NCBI GenBank assembly: GCA_965249035.1 | Contig: CBDFKV010000007.1 | Coordinates: forward strand, 248,001 to 312,000 | Source of the DNA: CBDFKV01 sp965249035 | GTDB lineage: Bacteria; Pseudomonadota; Gammaproteobacteria; Arenicellales; Poriferihabitantaceae | Direction of reading: 5' to 3' | Length of the DNA stretch: 64,000 nucleotides | In this document: piece after piece, positions 18,801-25,099 of the stretch | Numbering within the stretch: position 1 is the stretch's first letter | Layout: each line of letters starts with the position of its first letter | Made by a program: the position numbers and the translations under genes | Notes under the pieces: generated by a model | Seen by the model: only the letters and a program-made list of their open reading frames with translations | Database searches by the model: none | What the model was told of the DNA's origin: nothing

Positions 18801-19289
18801 TGATTCATTTTTATAATCAAAACGAGGCACACCATCCGCTAGATTCACAGCAATTTTAGGTAGCGGAAACTGCCAGCCATGACCTAAAATGGAGGAAGAT
18901 AGGTTGTCCGATGAATAACGCAGGCGAAGCCAGGGCGCCAATTTTGCCACCATTGGATGGCTGCCAGGAATTGCTAGTGCCAATTCACAATTCACCGAGC
19001 CTGATGATTCAGAGCAAATATCTAGAGGATAACCATCGCTCGCTTTGGCATCATCCATATTGGCATCTGCCCCAGCTAATGTAATTGGCGGAACGCTGAG
19101 AATATTTTCGTAATTTTCTGGAAGACCTGAAGGCGACTCAGGCAAGAAATATGCAAAGCTGGACGCCCATGGAGACAGTATTCCTGCTAAGCCAAGCAAA
19201 AGCACTGGAAGTTTGGCAGCTACCTTCATATGTGAAGTGAACCGATTTAAAAACAGTTTTCTATCGTTATTCTTCATGCCTTTTTGCAT
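6825..19289 (-). CDS. Giant secreted SpvB/TcB/Rhs-type protein with C-terminal lipase domain
   Basis: 4154 residues. An N-terminal Sec-type signal peptide ends near residue 46. An SpvB/TcdB-middle-like region follows with FG-GAP-like calcium-binding loops of the form D-x-N/D-x-D-G-x-x-D near residues 673, 800, 1848, 1951, 2033 and 2123. YD/Rhs repeats occupy roughly 2500-3890, and an Rhs core motif (FGARYYDSRVG then DPLG) lies near 3900-3925. After the core, the last 200 or so residues contain GHSKGG with the nucleophile Ser4063, an LDPL segment and a near-terminal HSIDRF. This gives a plausible Ser-Asp-His lipase triad of the kind seen in Rhs lipase effectors. The frame is uninterrupted, so the gene looks functional. 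No VgrG, PAAR or TcA/TcC gene is adjacent. Confidence 0.85.
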   Translation of the reverse strand: MQKGMKNNDRKLFLNRFTSHMKVAAKLPVLLLGLAGILSPWASSFAYFLPESPSGLPENYENILSVPPITLAGADANMDDAKASDGYPLDICSESSGSVNCELALAIPGSHPMVAKLAPWLRLRYSSDNLSSSILGHGWQFPLPKIAVNLADGVPRFDYKNESERYLANQQKLSNCADLQGVEEKCDRFSYFNSGRQGSIDTPKIYSSMSDVTNEWQRFGNSPDSYYWKRETAGGIVHWYGAERSELTKSGNSQYTVDPNAQLLSSSCDKDDDGRCKKNDSGEYEWKPNIMEWYPTVSLGPDRWQINYHYKHRVCRLPWAQGNCADGDTAHVALQNLNKKPGILDPTKYAWTVYLDEIVFNIDRHDKKRDSARCANGYYCMKFEYEDRHDSADMTKRDVAVDARGGFLRILDQRLKQISVQYPTSIKSHKAILTPDLDENKRVASTENYVTRSTTVRDARKEKYRLATIQTVMQQMGTVAKETITPFSEGPYGVSRTYHFNYKSYSEQNLYRTLISEISWSGIRNGEPLSPASPRIASPGSYAFEYLELIPGDLHTTASLEVKGSTSGVSYEQGSLFGLLTDVVGADIGGIANKVHSLIGDVNDWDSPVKAPLRDFLGNPQLLGTSESKNSSEGIDIGFFGPSGTPGEKPNSVGISLGGSDSSSSDVIKLEDVDGDHYPDSIIRKGNIFYYYKNCSVTLLELEKDVAFQLKTQNTEFAMRARLLLADYYDKCAKLEKRKDGSAQFSNILTPIKISDDGLTQIGRNSGDGFNIGFNLFLGVSLSANIGNSWSETSVYLTDVDKDGRSDLVNGGGIWINCPLDVNKQNVTVSELAIDSIRFVKLGSETFVDQCGGRDSYIQGDPASPSEALANTKEKVLKQKFDHLDAIPVYAPSRVWVAPASGQVKITSQCGENILNPIADTTSDGLSAAIVHGRSNLKLDENGARICADRAPIGRLEPLNDLGYRDKTASILHRWEKVEAGACISTEEAGVIEADLCAGDVLAFMVDPGNDTTKDAVQWEPTIEYTDADCSKNPDKDCQYSAKEDFSSGTRVSGEDFSSFIDLPNQDRIETLLDRQCQGGGMKDNGEVLVDGTLEMDLDLLNGLTGKDLMVQIATRNCKSVAPVNQPVTRVPIQALVEFAGCGAAPAIGQKCQIRVDRVLNQFHNTHQAYDNLKSNPKGMALAINVQSAWRLHPDALMPRDVRIRYTRIENNARICNGIAPGKTASEPPENALPDADCDQDRLTWAARVTPKTASSFSYQGMNIGPLSIFRIDAKGKKKGICPKVTYGQTCMVNVDSLEGEPIDRKITIFIRQLENVAGVASVAPFTASDSVEIIPGAASYQVTTVPMSRNHLVTIDRKRNWLLPLSGLVALQLTPDLPVPKDKAAINNTRIELALLDNALQPIANETVNLNYRTSGASWQCQNVAGTHGAFEILASCEVRLSAEKIPQATFAKVEVHRDSVDTWLNTMPMKILACEELSCAKTRALARENRPQPSRRQAFKAVADGELRLDALGMKQQPATNALCKDLPHNDRIEIRLRVTFPKSGNRPQEIVRCGNDTTGRLTQSAPSPVSLSGGEEVLIEVFTSDAAWTPHVTFTDNAGKVSEPRYLVSTALSKPPEYPAKVYIEDMVFALAPWRSWGNIAVRMPKRCVPGPSYATDSNCLFNVGAGTVDLNKSLVFIKPSLDASCEVNAKVPGQQLPADAPMDKTPGVGNISLPNINDCAAKTLANLEAQPLLGRWSETADMGKVLYRRPYEKIQVEPSNRILQGPHADVYLDSRIVSSSRLGKQEAIVDPTTQAVAKPVNAAKSNWNWAPTLLSETKSDAFTFGVPFLSESFSNSSTNSLVDFRDMNGDGYPDVVTANEVQLTGPTGVLSKDRLVRSINMGESDIETFSASLSYSPVGVGKPVSGKKGRFGFGGVTSVDPSKKDTAHLSVNLGYSQSKFKTGQELIDVNGDGLPDMVRGISVAYNLGHSFTEEFPLEVKSLLSQGEALNGSFGVGYSHAHGSFAVGASLTAGRSKTEIESRENEFLFDISGDGRPDLVHGSNSELMVRINTGAGFSETPVKWPNMLNVNKLSRSEDRGVSNSASATVSVDAALFRATFSINAGSGNNVNRQSHGWRDMNADGAPDFVSSKGSTLSVNVNPVGEVSRMKLDVNPFGKKTRYRYRTTGSSILGGGTKWVVSSSETSDGWEDQFEKEGPSDEPSDATSVLYAYFGARRDPFSGADLGFARTLRYDYAQPSCKEGSELAWPKSYLRRHESWTLNATPWSANLPLRQEMYEGPVINDSGCISAASVLLSGQADQLLDSQTSLWRFYMQKPNWFFGDRSSLAKSSFNKRGRLTPETRVNLPSFLNSTESGYKRGKAITTLAYGEPGPDQKTDSGPEEEQQKTPKSNRDTVKFWERSVRANTCKEIYDGDEAVNCKLQPQAETGNGPTELDALYENTLTQSYDRYGETHRLIPQQQSVLISRYEKKLEQDGTGKNYHRFDTVKANAWDELNNNIVDADFGEIGDTSDDRFQHFTYVGTESPDHIACNGNRFYHMVEDYRVFSGSDKEKLNVPLWTMGKTSFALSRPKDIESESNQLLLQRSGEYRCPNEGPPKGHLRLIRKYLDFADAKHIRNPLNHTQTKFLYDKWGNLTSVAGPLASNHNLITLQAALDRSGVVPESSDARYTFNIQYDEHLNFYPIYIEDQHNLTQRADWDLRMGVPARFINETGGVTNYFYDELGRLSALITPENYRRYIYKNAVNLNKKRVTSKSLDANAIDHTQLFEDIHLRLASSEQATPRKVNLNRAEQFILKNAFDLQIEAEKGDTMLSQVRFSDLGRNALSTQRAALIHAKSTVSQKFQVDGVEPPISDANTAIKTEKCVDRDAKPNLPPGGADVPVDYLNYVNENATVLIDRYTSLNKSNGACTQNFSLPAAAVTVRRVGLNPSDHRLTIKPQPVHSVTLIDGVGRVIQSKSEATIADETIAEPTNPLPAGDVDAKKGWLVSGRIVYDSLGRTIEQHLPVFEASETLDIDFVKKRHKAWTRKNEKPIAPLITENKSIADAAWCSTAALNPICTLATKVAPTISQYDARDRLIQQTLPDKTTLRQNWNAISPKTKKLGKGKNDTAPWLTRMTSLNAKDQRSEQDTDVRQRIVHSIENWLDTGVNTRATSSCGNVQSIEGEPGHRLYTRYGYDALDRLIKVEDAHCNNTTVGWDALGRRTQLDNRDAGLVTFNYDYANNLVEKTQPNDRAYQKLTHAKEEVGIRYFYELDRLVATVHPPRKRPFRLAHSASPWLQDRQQLVYFNRWGKSPATNANDPPTWGANLNDMKNWLGPDCISDEDGGYTDDRFCDDRGDKDYNAAGRIRTTWLESIKRKGKTITRDKPYEDQFRYDDMGHVLASMRNLPGLDEHLCKLRGFSTKQCVPQFVETRYQLDDFGRLLALDYPLPPRRSNSANVDKSVKPAIYSEAPQPDPLPRLAYHYNENGQIESLELENGKGTQLLSAVKFDRLGRKVAQTTGNQVNTRWDYGPQMQRLKRIRATAPDKPPVQDIRYPNYDVIGNIETIIHDLPVRRASKPGETGLPGGRSIQSFEYDFLNRLTDARGYYQSGAPVMPEVETPDDRFSSSRETSYTLAMGYDAIHNITERKRDNHYRRDNQVRVNPGKNGKPATILYDCTLPVIDVGKVASGNTNFKRRNACNTVDSNFETNLSFDFKYDRENKPHAVRKIKKPGWGDIALDYDPNGNRISVKKYGVTSKEYYWDPANRMVGFEKDHHKYFYIYDHNGQRVAKVKVDREDRKNITTAYINPHLVLQPDEKELRIERSIMLGEERLASITLPYRFYPPRAGGKPVADPVVTYYTSDHLRSVNGRVDDTGELKRYMLNFPFGGQWVGQDSEQPELGLLDYRLTSKERDKESNLLYFGARYYDSRVGSWITVDPLGQSSLHVKSYSYTANNPINFTDKLGLLEGKAALDSNLSEASYDENPFSAIIGLHEEVNVGPMRSEYKSGHRSSTYQSILTGDYTIANRGTRDSPLGFLTDMNDNRIYAVTGSSPQHEDAISYANTVSSFLGAKPSATGHSKGGRLAVGQSAALGSTANTFNAQGYKGTLLNPGTVKNYYTPLDPLTNLQRLPGVPSAAGEQIMHLNINLSGSVLYQHSIDRFTEGTSLSLW

Positions 19290-19581
19290 GGGTTTTGTTT
19301 GCGGAGAACTTTAACTATTAACATCAGGTTTGAATCAACATATGGGCTCTACAACTATTCCATATGATCCTGTTTTCTCCTCCTCTTATAGCACATGATC
19401 TAGCATACTACCTTTTTCCTGCATAATAGTCGACTCGCTGCTCGCAACTCGCCATACCTCGATACGCTGGCATCCACTTGACGACAATATTTTATACAAA
19501 CTAATAGTTGTAACTACTGTGAATGATTTGGACTATCATCCTAGTTGAGTTAGCCTTCCAGTAGTGATATGCCCCAATAAA

Positions 19582-19743
19582 TGGACGAAAAGTTTAGTAC
19601 TTTAGTTGTAACCTTCTATGAAGCACCGAAATGTTAATCGTTTGAGAAAAGTTTAGCGCTTTAGTTGTAAATGAATTGATCACTTTCACTAAATATCAGC
19701 AGGTTACAAAATCCAGTTCTTTAGTGATTTGGTTGGATGTCCA
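19582..19743 (+). repeat. Tn7-like transposon end, dispersed type (copy A)
   Basis: About 160 bp containing three spaced copies of a TnsB-site-like motif. TTTAGTACTTTAGTTGTAAC is at 19593-19612, TTTAGCGCTTTAGTTGTAAA at 19652-19671, and a degenerate terminal copy ends in GGTTGGATGTCCA at 19743. The same layout recurs at 31431-31531 and 35649-35801 and, truncated, at 31199-31287. Tn7's dispersed left end also carries three TnsB sites over about 150 bp, and its site core (ACAATAAAG) resembles the ACAACTAAAG seen here. This marks the cargo-side end of the element whose tniQ lies at 332-1732. Confidence 0.65.
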
Positions 19744-19748
19744 AACTT

Positions 19749-19814
19749 TGGACGTACAACTAAAGTACTTACAATTTGACAACTAACTCTCTTACGTTAC
19801 AACTAACCCCCTTA
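19749..19814 (-). repeat. Tn7-like transposon end, compact type
   Basis: Starts TGGAC and carries three tandem copies of the same motif in the opposite orientation. GTACAACTAAAGTACTTA is at 19754-19771, TGACAACTAACTCTCTTA at 19777-19794 and TTACAACTAACCCCCTTA at 19797-19814, with a spacing of 20-23 bp. It lies 5 bp (AACTT) after the preceding end at 19743. The compact array matches the transposase-gene-proximal end of Tn7-like elements, but no transposase genes follow here. Confidence 0.62.
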
Positions 19815-19969
19815 ACCTTTTGTCCAGGCAAGAAATGAAAGGCTTGATTGTAATCCCCCCGAAAATTAGTAGGAGTGGCAAGTAGAAAATTCTCACAAAA
19901 GTGCTCCACCCGCTTTGTGTCCAAGGGATTTTTATACAAAACACCAGTCATCAAATTGGCCTCCGACAC
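19769..19969 (-). CDS. Small ORF just inside the compact transposon end
   Basis: 66 residues, not recognised. It reads outward and its last codons overlap the TnsB-like sites. A 23-bp stretch of its coding DNA (from 19848) reappears with few changes at 31288, in the relic end region. It may therefore be a leftover of a gene carried by several related elements. It could also be non-coding sequence that is simply conserved near the transposon end. Confidence 0.3.
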   Translation of the reverse strand: MSEANLMTGVLYKNPLDTKRVEHFCENFLLATPTNFRGDYNQAFHFLPGQKVKGVSCNVRELVVKL

Positions 19970-20120
19970 ACCCGGAGCGATTTAGCTAGGGTCGACTACG
20001 TCGTCAGAATTTTGTGGATCATAATCAGCATAATTTAAGAGATGGTTCACCTTCTTGCGTAATCATTACAATTTAGATAGGTCTGTAGATTAACGTGAAT
20101 GAAATTGATAGCATGAGGTC

Positions 20121-20519
20121 ATGCGGCATTTAGTCAAACTTCTTGTAGTGATACTGGTTCTTCAGCCATTTAGCTGGAGCGCCTGGGCTATGCCTATCAC
20201 CACAGTCGACTCCGACCCTGTAGCCAAGATAAGTCATACAAGTGACCCAATGGCTGCAAATGCTAGCTCTGCTCAAATGGGTGCATCAAGCGGCCATGAT
20301 TGCTGCAACAACAATCTTAGTACAGTCATGGATGGCTGTTTGTCAGGTTGCTTGGTCGATTGTGGCGTGACATGTTCAGCCTTGGTAATTAGCTCCATAG
20401 GTATCACAGAGCTTAGTCATCCAGCCTCTTTTGGCATTTTCCGCCCTTTTTATCAAATCACCTATAAATCGCTCAGCGAACCACCCGACACTCCTCCCCC
20501 ACATTTTCATTATTCCTAA
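20121..20519 (+). CDS. Small secreted Cys-rich protein of the copper cluster
   Basis: 132 residues with a signal peptide (cleavage after W-A-M or nearby). A Cys-rich middle holds an HDCC pair and later single Cys residues spaced over about 30 residues, and the protein ends in a proline/histidine-rich tail PPDTPPPHFH. The layout is like CopL-type or DUF2946-type small exported proteins found beside copper-resistance genes, but I cannot assign a family firmly. It is the first gene of the copper/redox block and lies 216 bp before the cytochrome gene. Metal binding in the periplasm is inferred from the Cys and His content. Confidence 0.5.
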   Translation: MRHLVKLLVVILVLQPFSWSAWAMPITTVDSDPVAKISHTSDPMAANASSAQMGASSGHDCCNNNLSTVMDGCLSGCLVDCGVTCSALVISSIGITELSHPASFGIFRPFYQITYKSLSEPPDTPPPHFHYS

Positions 20520-20734
20520 TTGCGATTGTTAATCGCTCACTGCAAACGGCTTAAAAGCAAATACGGAGCGTAGTCTCCATTCGATTGTGTTCTAGCTAAG
20601 TCGCTAGCCTAGCTTTAAGTGAGTATCTAACACGCCTACGTAACGTGTGCCCTGCTGATTGTTGCAGCCATACGCTAAGCGCGTTCACTTCCTTTGGTAG
20701 TGAGTTTAAAAGCCAGATTTAGGATCTAAGCATA

Positions 20735-21142
20735 ATGAAGTTGTCAATTTTATTCACCTTAATAATGTTCCTCGCTGCATGTGACGGGACAACAAATAGT
20801 GGGACCAGCAAAGCCAAACAAATCGTATTAGGAAAGTCTATCTTTGTTGCTAACTGTCAGGTTTGCCATGGGGTCGAAGCCCGGGGGGTAGTTCGAGATT
20901 GGCAAAAAAGTTTAGCGGATGGTTCTTTTCCAGCGCCACCACTCAACGGTACGGCGCATGCGTGGCATCACGATCAGAAAACTTTGCTTAGAACAATAAA
21001 TAAAGGCGGTGCTGCGTTAGGTGGGACGATGCCACCTTTTGAGGACACGCTAACAAAAGAAGAAAAACTGGCAGTCCTCACCTATATAAAAAGCCTGTGG
21101 CCGGCTGAGCTATATGAAACGTGGAAGAAAAGAAATGGGTAA
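20735..21142 (+). CDS. Class I c-type cytochrome, lipoprotein
   Basis: 135 residues. A signal peptide ends in a lipobox-like L-A-A-C, then one haem-binding C-Q-V-C-H motif lies near residues 40-44. A likely axial Met is in GGTMPPF. This gives a small monohaem cytochrome c anchored on the periplasmic face. It is followed, 20 bp after its stop, by a multicopper oxidase start. It may carry electrons to or from that oxidase. Confidence 0.8.
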   Translation: MKLSILFTLIMFLAACDGTTNSGTSKAKQIVLGKSIFVANCQVCHGVEARGVVRDWQKSLADGSFPAPPLNGTAHAWHHDQKTLLRTINKGGAALGGTMPPFEDTLTKEEKLAVLTYIKSLWPAELYETWKKRNG

Positions 21143-21161
21143 TAAAAATAGTGACGGAGCG

Positions 21162-22697
21162 ATGATGAAACGACGAACGTTTGTGAAATCTGCGACTTTG
21201 AGTTTAAGTGCCTCGGCGCTCGCAGCGATCGAGGCTACCCGATTTGGCGGCCTAGCGCTCGCGAAAACAGCGGCGCCGGATCGGTTCTCCCAACCATTTC
21301 GCATTCCACCACTCGATGAAGGCACCAGAAACGGATCCGAAGTCCATTTCAAGCTCGGTATTGATTGGGGTGAATCGAATTTTATTGGCAATCTGGCCAC
21401 CCCAACTTTAGGAATAAATAGTCAATACCTGGGGCCTGTTCTGCGAGCGAAACGCGGTGATACCGTGTCGTTTTTGATTAAAAATAAGCTGAACGAGGAT
21501 GTTGCATTGCACTGGCATGGGATGAAGTTACCAGCCGCGATGGACGGAGGGCCGCACCAGGCAATCAAGCCAGCTGATAGCTGGACGCCCAGGTTTAAAA
21601 TCAATCAGGAAGCTTCCACTTGTTGGTATCACGCGCATACCCACGGGCGCACTGGGTATCAGGTGTATCACGGCTTGGCCGGGCTATTTATTATCGACGA
21701 TGACGTGAGTGATGCGCTGGACCTCCCTTCTGAATATGGCGTTGATGACGTTCCTGTCGTGATTCAGGATCGCGCATTTCACCGTGATGGCTCATTTAGA
21801 TACCTCGGCTCAATGCATGAGCAAATGATGGGCATGCAGGGAGACACTATTCTGGTTAATGGCGTTGTGACGCCAACATTAAAAGCGCAGAGATCAGTCA
21901 TACGACTTCGGTTATTGAATGGCTCAAACGCAAGGGTTTACGACTTAGCATTTAGCGATGGTCGACCCATGGCCATTATTGCGGCCGATGGTGGCTTTCT
22001 AGCTAAACCGGTGTTACAAGCAACGCTCAGGCTGGCGCCAGGAGAACGAGCCGAGATTATGCTTGACCTGTCTGATGGTCGAGATGTGGTGTTGGAAAAC
22101 CAGCAAACTTCCGGTACTGAGAGAGGCGGGATGATGGGCAGAGGGATGGCCATGATGACTGGCGGCACTGGTACTACGCAGTTCGCCATCATGAAAATAG
22201 TTGCGCGATCTCAGGCTGAACAAACCCTCCTAAAGCTTCCGCAAGAGTTGGCTCCCCTACCCGATTGGAGCAATGTGCCGATAGCCGCGAGACGCAAGTT
22301 TGAACTTGAAATGCAGATGGGCCCACGAATGATGATGTCTCGTATGTCGGGTGGTAGTCCATTCTCTATCAATGGTGCGTCCTTTGATAGGGACACCATT
22401 AATTTTCAGGTGCGTAAGAATAGTTTTGAGCTGTGGCAGCTCAGCAATAACTCGATGCTGGCGCACCCATTTCATATCCATAACACACAATTTAGGGTGC
22501 TAGGTCGAACAGGCAGAAGTCTATCAGCTACCGAAAGCGGCCTTAAAGACACGGTTCTGGTATATCCCGGCGAGCAAGTTCGCTTGCTGGTCCCCTTCCC
22601 CGACTATACCGATCCTGAAAAGCCTTACATGTACCACTGCCATATCTTAGAGCATGAAGACGGCGGCATGATGGGGCAGTTTACGGTCGATGCATAA
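21162..22697 (+). CDS. Multicopper oxidase (CueO/CopA-like)
   Basis: 511 residues from the ATG at 21162, which has GGAG 3 bp upstream; the frame extends to an ATG at 21114 that overlaps the cytochrome and lacks a good site. The N terminus MMKRRTFVKSA is a Tat-like leader. The four copper-binding blocks are seen in order: HWHGMKLP, WYHAHTHG, HPFHIHNTQF and YHCHILEHEDGGMM, the last containing the type 1 Cys and a Met ligand. Met-rich stretches near residues 330-345 and 400-415 resemble those of cuprous oxidases. Predicted role: periplasmic Cu(I) oxidation in copper tolerance. Confidence 0.88.
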   Translation: MMKRRTFVKSATLSLSASALAAIEATRFGGLALAKTAAPDRFSQPFRIPPLDEGTRNGSEVHFKLGIDWGESNFIGNLATPTLGINSQYLGPVLRAKRGDTVSFLIKNKLNEDVALHWHGMKLPAAMDGGPHQAIKPADSWTPRFKINQEASTCWYHAHTHGRTGYQVYHGLAGLFIIDDDVSDALDLPSEYGVDDVPVVIQDRAFHRDGSFRYLGSMHEQMMGMQGDTILVNGVVTPTLKAQRSVIRLRLLNGSNARVYDLAFSDGRPMAIIAADGGFLAKPVLQATLRLAPGERAEIMLDLSDGRDVVLENQQTSGTERGGMMGRGMAMMTGGTGTTQFAIMKIVARSQAEQTLLKLPQELAPLPDWSNVPIAARRKFELEMQMGPRMMMSRMSGGSPFSINGASFDRDTINFQVRKNSFELWQLSNNSMLAHPFHIHNTQFRVLGRTGRSLSATESGLKDTVLVYPGEQVRLLVPFPDYTDPEKPYMYHCHILEHEDGGMMGQFTVDA

Positions 22698-22741
22698 GCA
22701 AGCACATTAATTATCAACACACTGAGGTATTCAATATAACC

Positions 22742-23542
22742 ATGAAACCACTAAAACACATCGGCTATGCAGTGATTGCACTGCTTGGAATGGCCATCAC
22801 CCCAGCATTCGCACAAACGCTGGACGAAGCTAAAATTCAACAAATCGTAAAAGATGAATTGACCAAGTTGCTGAATGCGGAGGGCACATTGGATTCAGCC
22901 ATTCAAAAAGGGATAAAGACCTACGTTGATAATCAAAGAAAGATGGCAGAGCAATCCAAAGCCCAGCAAAAAGAGCAGTTGGCCAAAAACTTACCAGCAG
23001 TTGATACCAGCAGAGACCATATTCTAGGCAGCGTCGATGCACCGATCACTTTGGTTGAATACTCCGATTTTGAATGCCCTTTCTGTAAGCGCTTTCATCC
23101 GACTGTCGATAAGCTAATCGCAAATAATTCCGACAAAGTGCGTTGGGTTTACCGCCACTTCCCACTAGGGTTTCATAACCCAGGAGCACAAAAACAGGCT
23201 GAAGCCTCAGAATGTGCAGCAAAAATTGGAGGTAACGAGGCTTTTTGGAAATATTCGGACCTGATTTACCAACGAACTAAATCAAATGGCAAAGGGTTTC
23301 CGATTGCAAACCTAGAACCATTAGCCAAAGAAATTGGTCTGGATGCGGATAAATTCAAAGCATGCTATGACAGTGGTGAGATGACCGCTCGCGTCAATCA
23401 AGATGTCAGTGATGGCAAGAAACTGGGCATAGCTGGAACACCCGCAGCGTTTATTACGAATGCCAATGGCGATATCAAGGTGGTCTCAGGTGCCCTACCC
23501 CTAGACAAACTTCAAGCGATGGTAGATGAACTTATCAAATAG
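22742..23542 (+). CDS. DsbA-like periplasmic thiol oxidoreductase
   Basis: 266 residues. A signal peptide ends near residue 25 (A-F-A-Q). A helical charged region of about 65 residues follows, then a thioredoxin fold with the active site C-P-F-C near residues 111-114 and a cis-Pro-like GTPAA segment near 235. This domain order matches the DSBA-family proteins with an N-terminal Scs-like dimerisation region. In a copper island it may protect or reshuffle disulfides damaged by copper, or help assemble the cytochromes. It is 45 bp after the multicopper oxidase gene on the same strand. Confidence 0.82.
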   Translation: MKPLKHIGYAVIALLGMAITPAFAQTLDEAKIQQIVKDELTKLLNAEGTLDSAIQKGIKTYVDNQRKMAEQSKAQQKEQLAKNLPAVDTSRDHILGSVDAPITLVEYSDFECPFCKRFHPTVDKLIANNSDKVRWVYRHFPLGFHNPGAQKQAEASECAAKIGGNEAFWKYSDLIYQRTKSNGKGFPIANLEPLAKEIGLDADKFKACYDSGEMTARVNQDVSDGKKLGIAGTPAAFITNANGDIKVVSGALPLDKLQAMVDELIK

Positions 23543-23666
23543 GGAACGACTATTCATAATTACTGGATTTAAACTGGTCACGAGAAGGGTCGATGGCATT
23601 CACGAACTCGCAAATGGCTTCGATCAAGACAGTGATCTAACCCTAAAACACAATTGAGAGAAAACT

Positions 23667-24137
23667 ATGATTACTCTAAAACGAACCCTGATCGCCGGCA
23701 CGATCCTTTCTGTCTTGCTAACTGTGACGGCATCGGCGCATAAAGATGCCACTGGCATTGTGAAACACCGCATGGATTCAATGTCAGAAATGGGTGATGC
23801 GATGAAAACGATGGCAGATATGGTTAAAGGAAAATCGAAATATGACCAAAGCATTATTCAAGACTCAGCCATTACCCTTTCAGGCCACTCAGAAAAAATA
23901 CTCGAGTATTTCCCAGACACTGATGACAGTAGAAATGCTGAGACCAGTGATGCGCTGCCGGCAATTTGGAAATCTTGGGATCGCTTTACTGAGCTTTCTA
24001 AGGGATTGGAAGATGTGGTTGACGATCTAAACCAAGCAGCCCTAAGTGACGATAAACGGATTCTCCGGTTAGCATTTTCAAAAACTGCTAAAGCTTGTTC
24101 CGCTTGCCATGATGACTTTCGCAAGCCTAAGGAATAG
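23667..24137 (+). CDS. Cytochrome c'-type (class II) protein
   Basis: 156 residues with a signal peptide (ends T-A-S-A). The body is a four-helix bundle-like sequence, and a C-terminal C-S-A-C-H haem motif lies near residues 144-148. This is the arrangement of class II cytochromes c' and c556, whose haem site is near the C terminus. It is transcribed with the flanking genes of the redox block. A second, divergent class II cytochrome lies at 29203-29637. Confidence 0.78.
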   Translation: MITLKRTLIAGTILSVLLTVTASAHKDATGIVKHRMDSMSEMGDAMKTMADMVKGKSKYDQSIIQDSAITLSGHSEKILEYFPDTDDSRNAETSDALPAIWKSWDRFTELSKGLEDVVDDLNQAALSDDKRILRLAFSKTAKACSACHDDFRKPKE

Positions 24138-24178
24138 TTCTTTCCTCAGACATCTATAACGTTCAGATTAGGGAAATT

Positions 24179-25057
24179 ATGCGTATTTTGTTCATGTTGT
24201 TTCTTGTTCTCACAGTGGGCGCACTTTACTTATTTGCACTACCATTAATGAGTAAGGAACGACCAGCTGCAAATTTTGAAGGGTTCTCGGGTGACCCAGT
24301 TCGGGGCGAGTATGTGATGAGGACTGCAGGATGTATCGCTTGTCATACTGATAGTGAAAGCGAAGGGGAGTTACTCGCGGGAGGTGCTGCGATTGATACG
24401 CCATTTGGTGAGTTTTACTCACCCAATATCACACCTGATCCTAGTTTTGGGATAGGTGGATGGTCCTTGGAGGATTTCTATTTTGCGCTAACGGCAGGTC
24501 TGACTCCAGAGCAGGAACACTACTACCCTGCCTTTCCCTACACCAGCTACTCGAAAATGAGTATCACGGATATCGCCGATCTCAAAGCATATTTGGATAC
24601 CGTTCCACCGATCGCAAAGAGCGCCAAACAACATAAACTGAATTGGCCATTTTCCAACCGCGACCTGCTCGGAATTTGGAAATTCTTAAACCTCGAGGCC
24701 AGCGATCCAAAGATTGAAATACCTGAAGAAGATAGAGGTGCGTACTTAGTTAATGGTCCTGGTCATTGCGCAGAATGCCATAGCGATAGAAACCTCATCG
24801 GGGGATTAGATAAGCAAGCAAATCTAAGAGGAACCAAACAGGGGCCAGACAATCAGCCTGTTCCAGCCATCTCGGGTCCAAATGCCGATATCAAAACTTG
24901 GGATAAGGTAGACCTTGTTTTCTATTTTCAAACGGGGGTGCGGCCGGATGGTGATGTGGCTGGAGGCTCCATGGTGGAGGTGATTAACGAATCAACCAGC
25001 TTTTTGACAGACGATGATCTGAACGCTATTGCAGCATTTTTGCTTGATACAAAATAG
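24179..25057 (+). CDS. Di-haem c-type cytochrome
   Basis: 292 residues. One N-terminal hydrophobic segment (signal or anchor) precedes two haem motifs, C-I-A-C-H near residue 51 and C-A-E-C-H near 197, so it looks like a di-haem cytochrome of the alcohol-dehydrogenase/gluconate-dehydrogenase cytochrome subunit type. There are no dehydrogenase subunits nearby; a multicopper oxidase, a DsbA-like gene and two other cytochromes are. It probably shuttles electrons in the periplasm or on the outer face of the inner membrane. Confidence 0.8.
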   Translation: MRILFMLFLVLTVGALYLFALPLMSKERPAANFEGFSGDPVRGEYVMRTAGCIACHTDSESEGELLAGGAAIDTPFGEFYSPNITPDPSFGIGGWSLEDFYFALTAGLTPEQEHYYPAFPYTSYSKMSITDIADLKAYLDTVPPIAKSAKQHKLNWPFSNRDLLGIWKFLNLEASDPKIEIPEEDRGAYLVNGPGHCAECHSDRNLIGGLDKQANLRGTKQGPDNQPVPAISGPNADIKTWDKVDLVFYFQTGVRPDGDVAGGSMVEVINESTSFLTDDDLNAIAAFLLDTK

Positions 25058-25099
25058 CAGATACGACTAATTTTTAACATTACAAACGGAGTAAAACAC

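Noticed and set aside
7772..19000. Open frames on the opposite strand of the giant Rhs gene
   Set aside because: They are shadows of the coding strand with no motif or plausible start; I found none to be a real gene.
19720..19743. Integron attC site (the end GTTGGAT matches GTTRRRY)
   Set aside because: The matching RYYYAAC at the other side of the repeat is absent, there is no imperfect palindrome joining the two, and the same ~20-bp motif is repeated several times as in Tn7-like ends.
19744..19748. AACTT as target-site duplication of the copper element
   Set aside because: The 5 bp after its right end (31532-31536, CTAGA) are different. It could still be the duplication of the left element, whose other side is outside the window.
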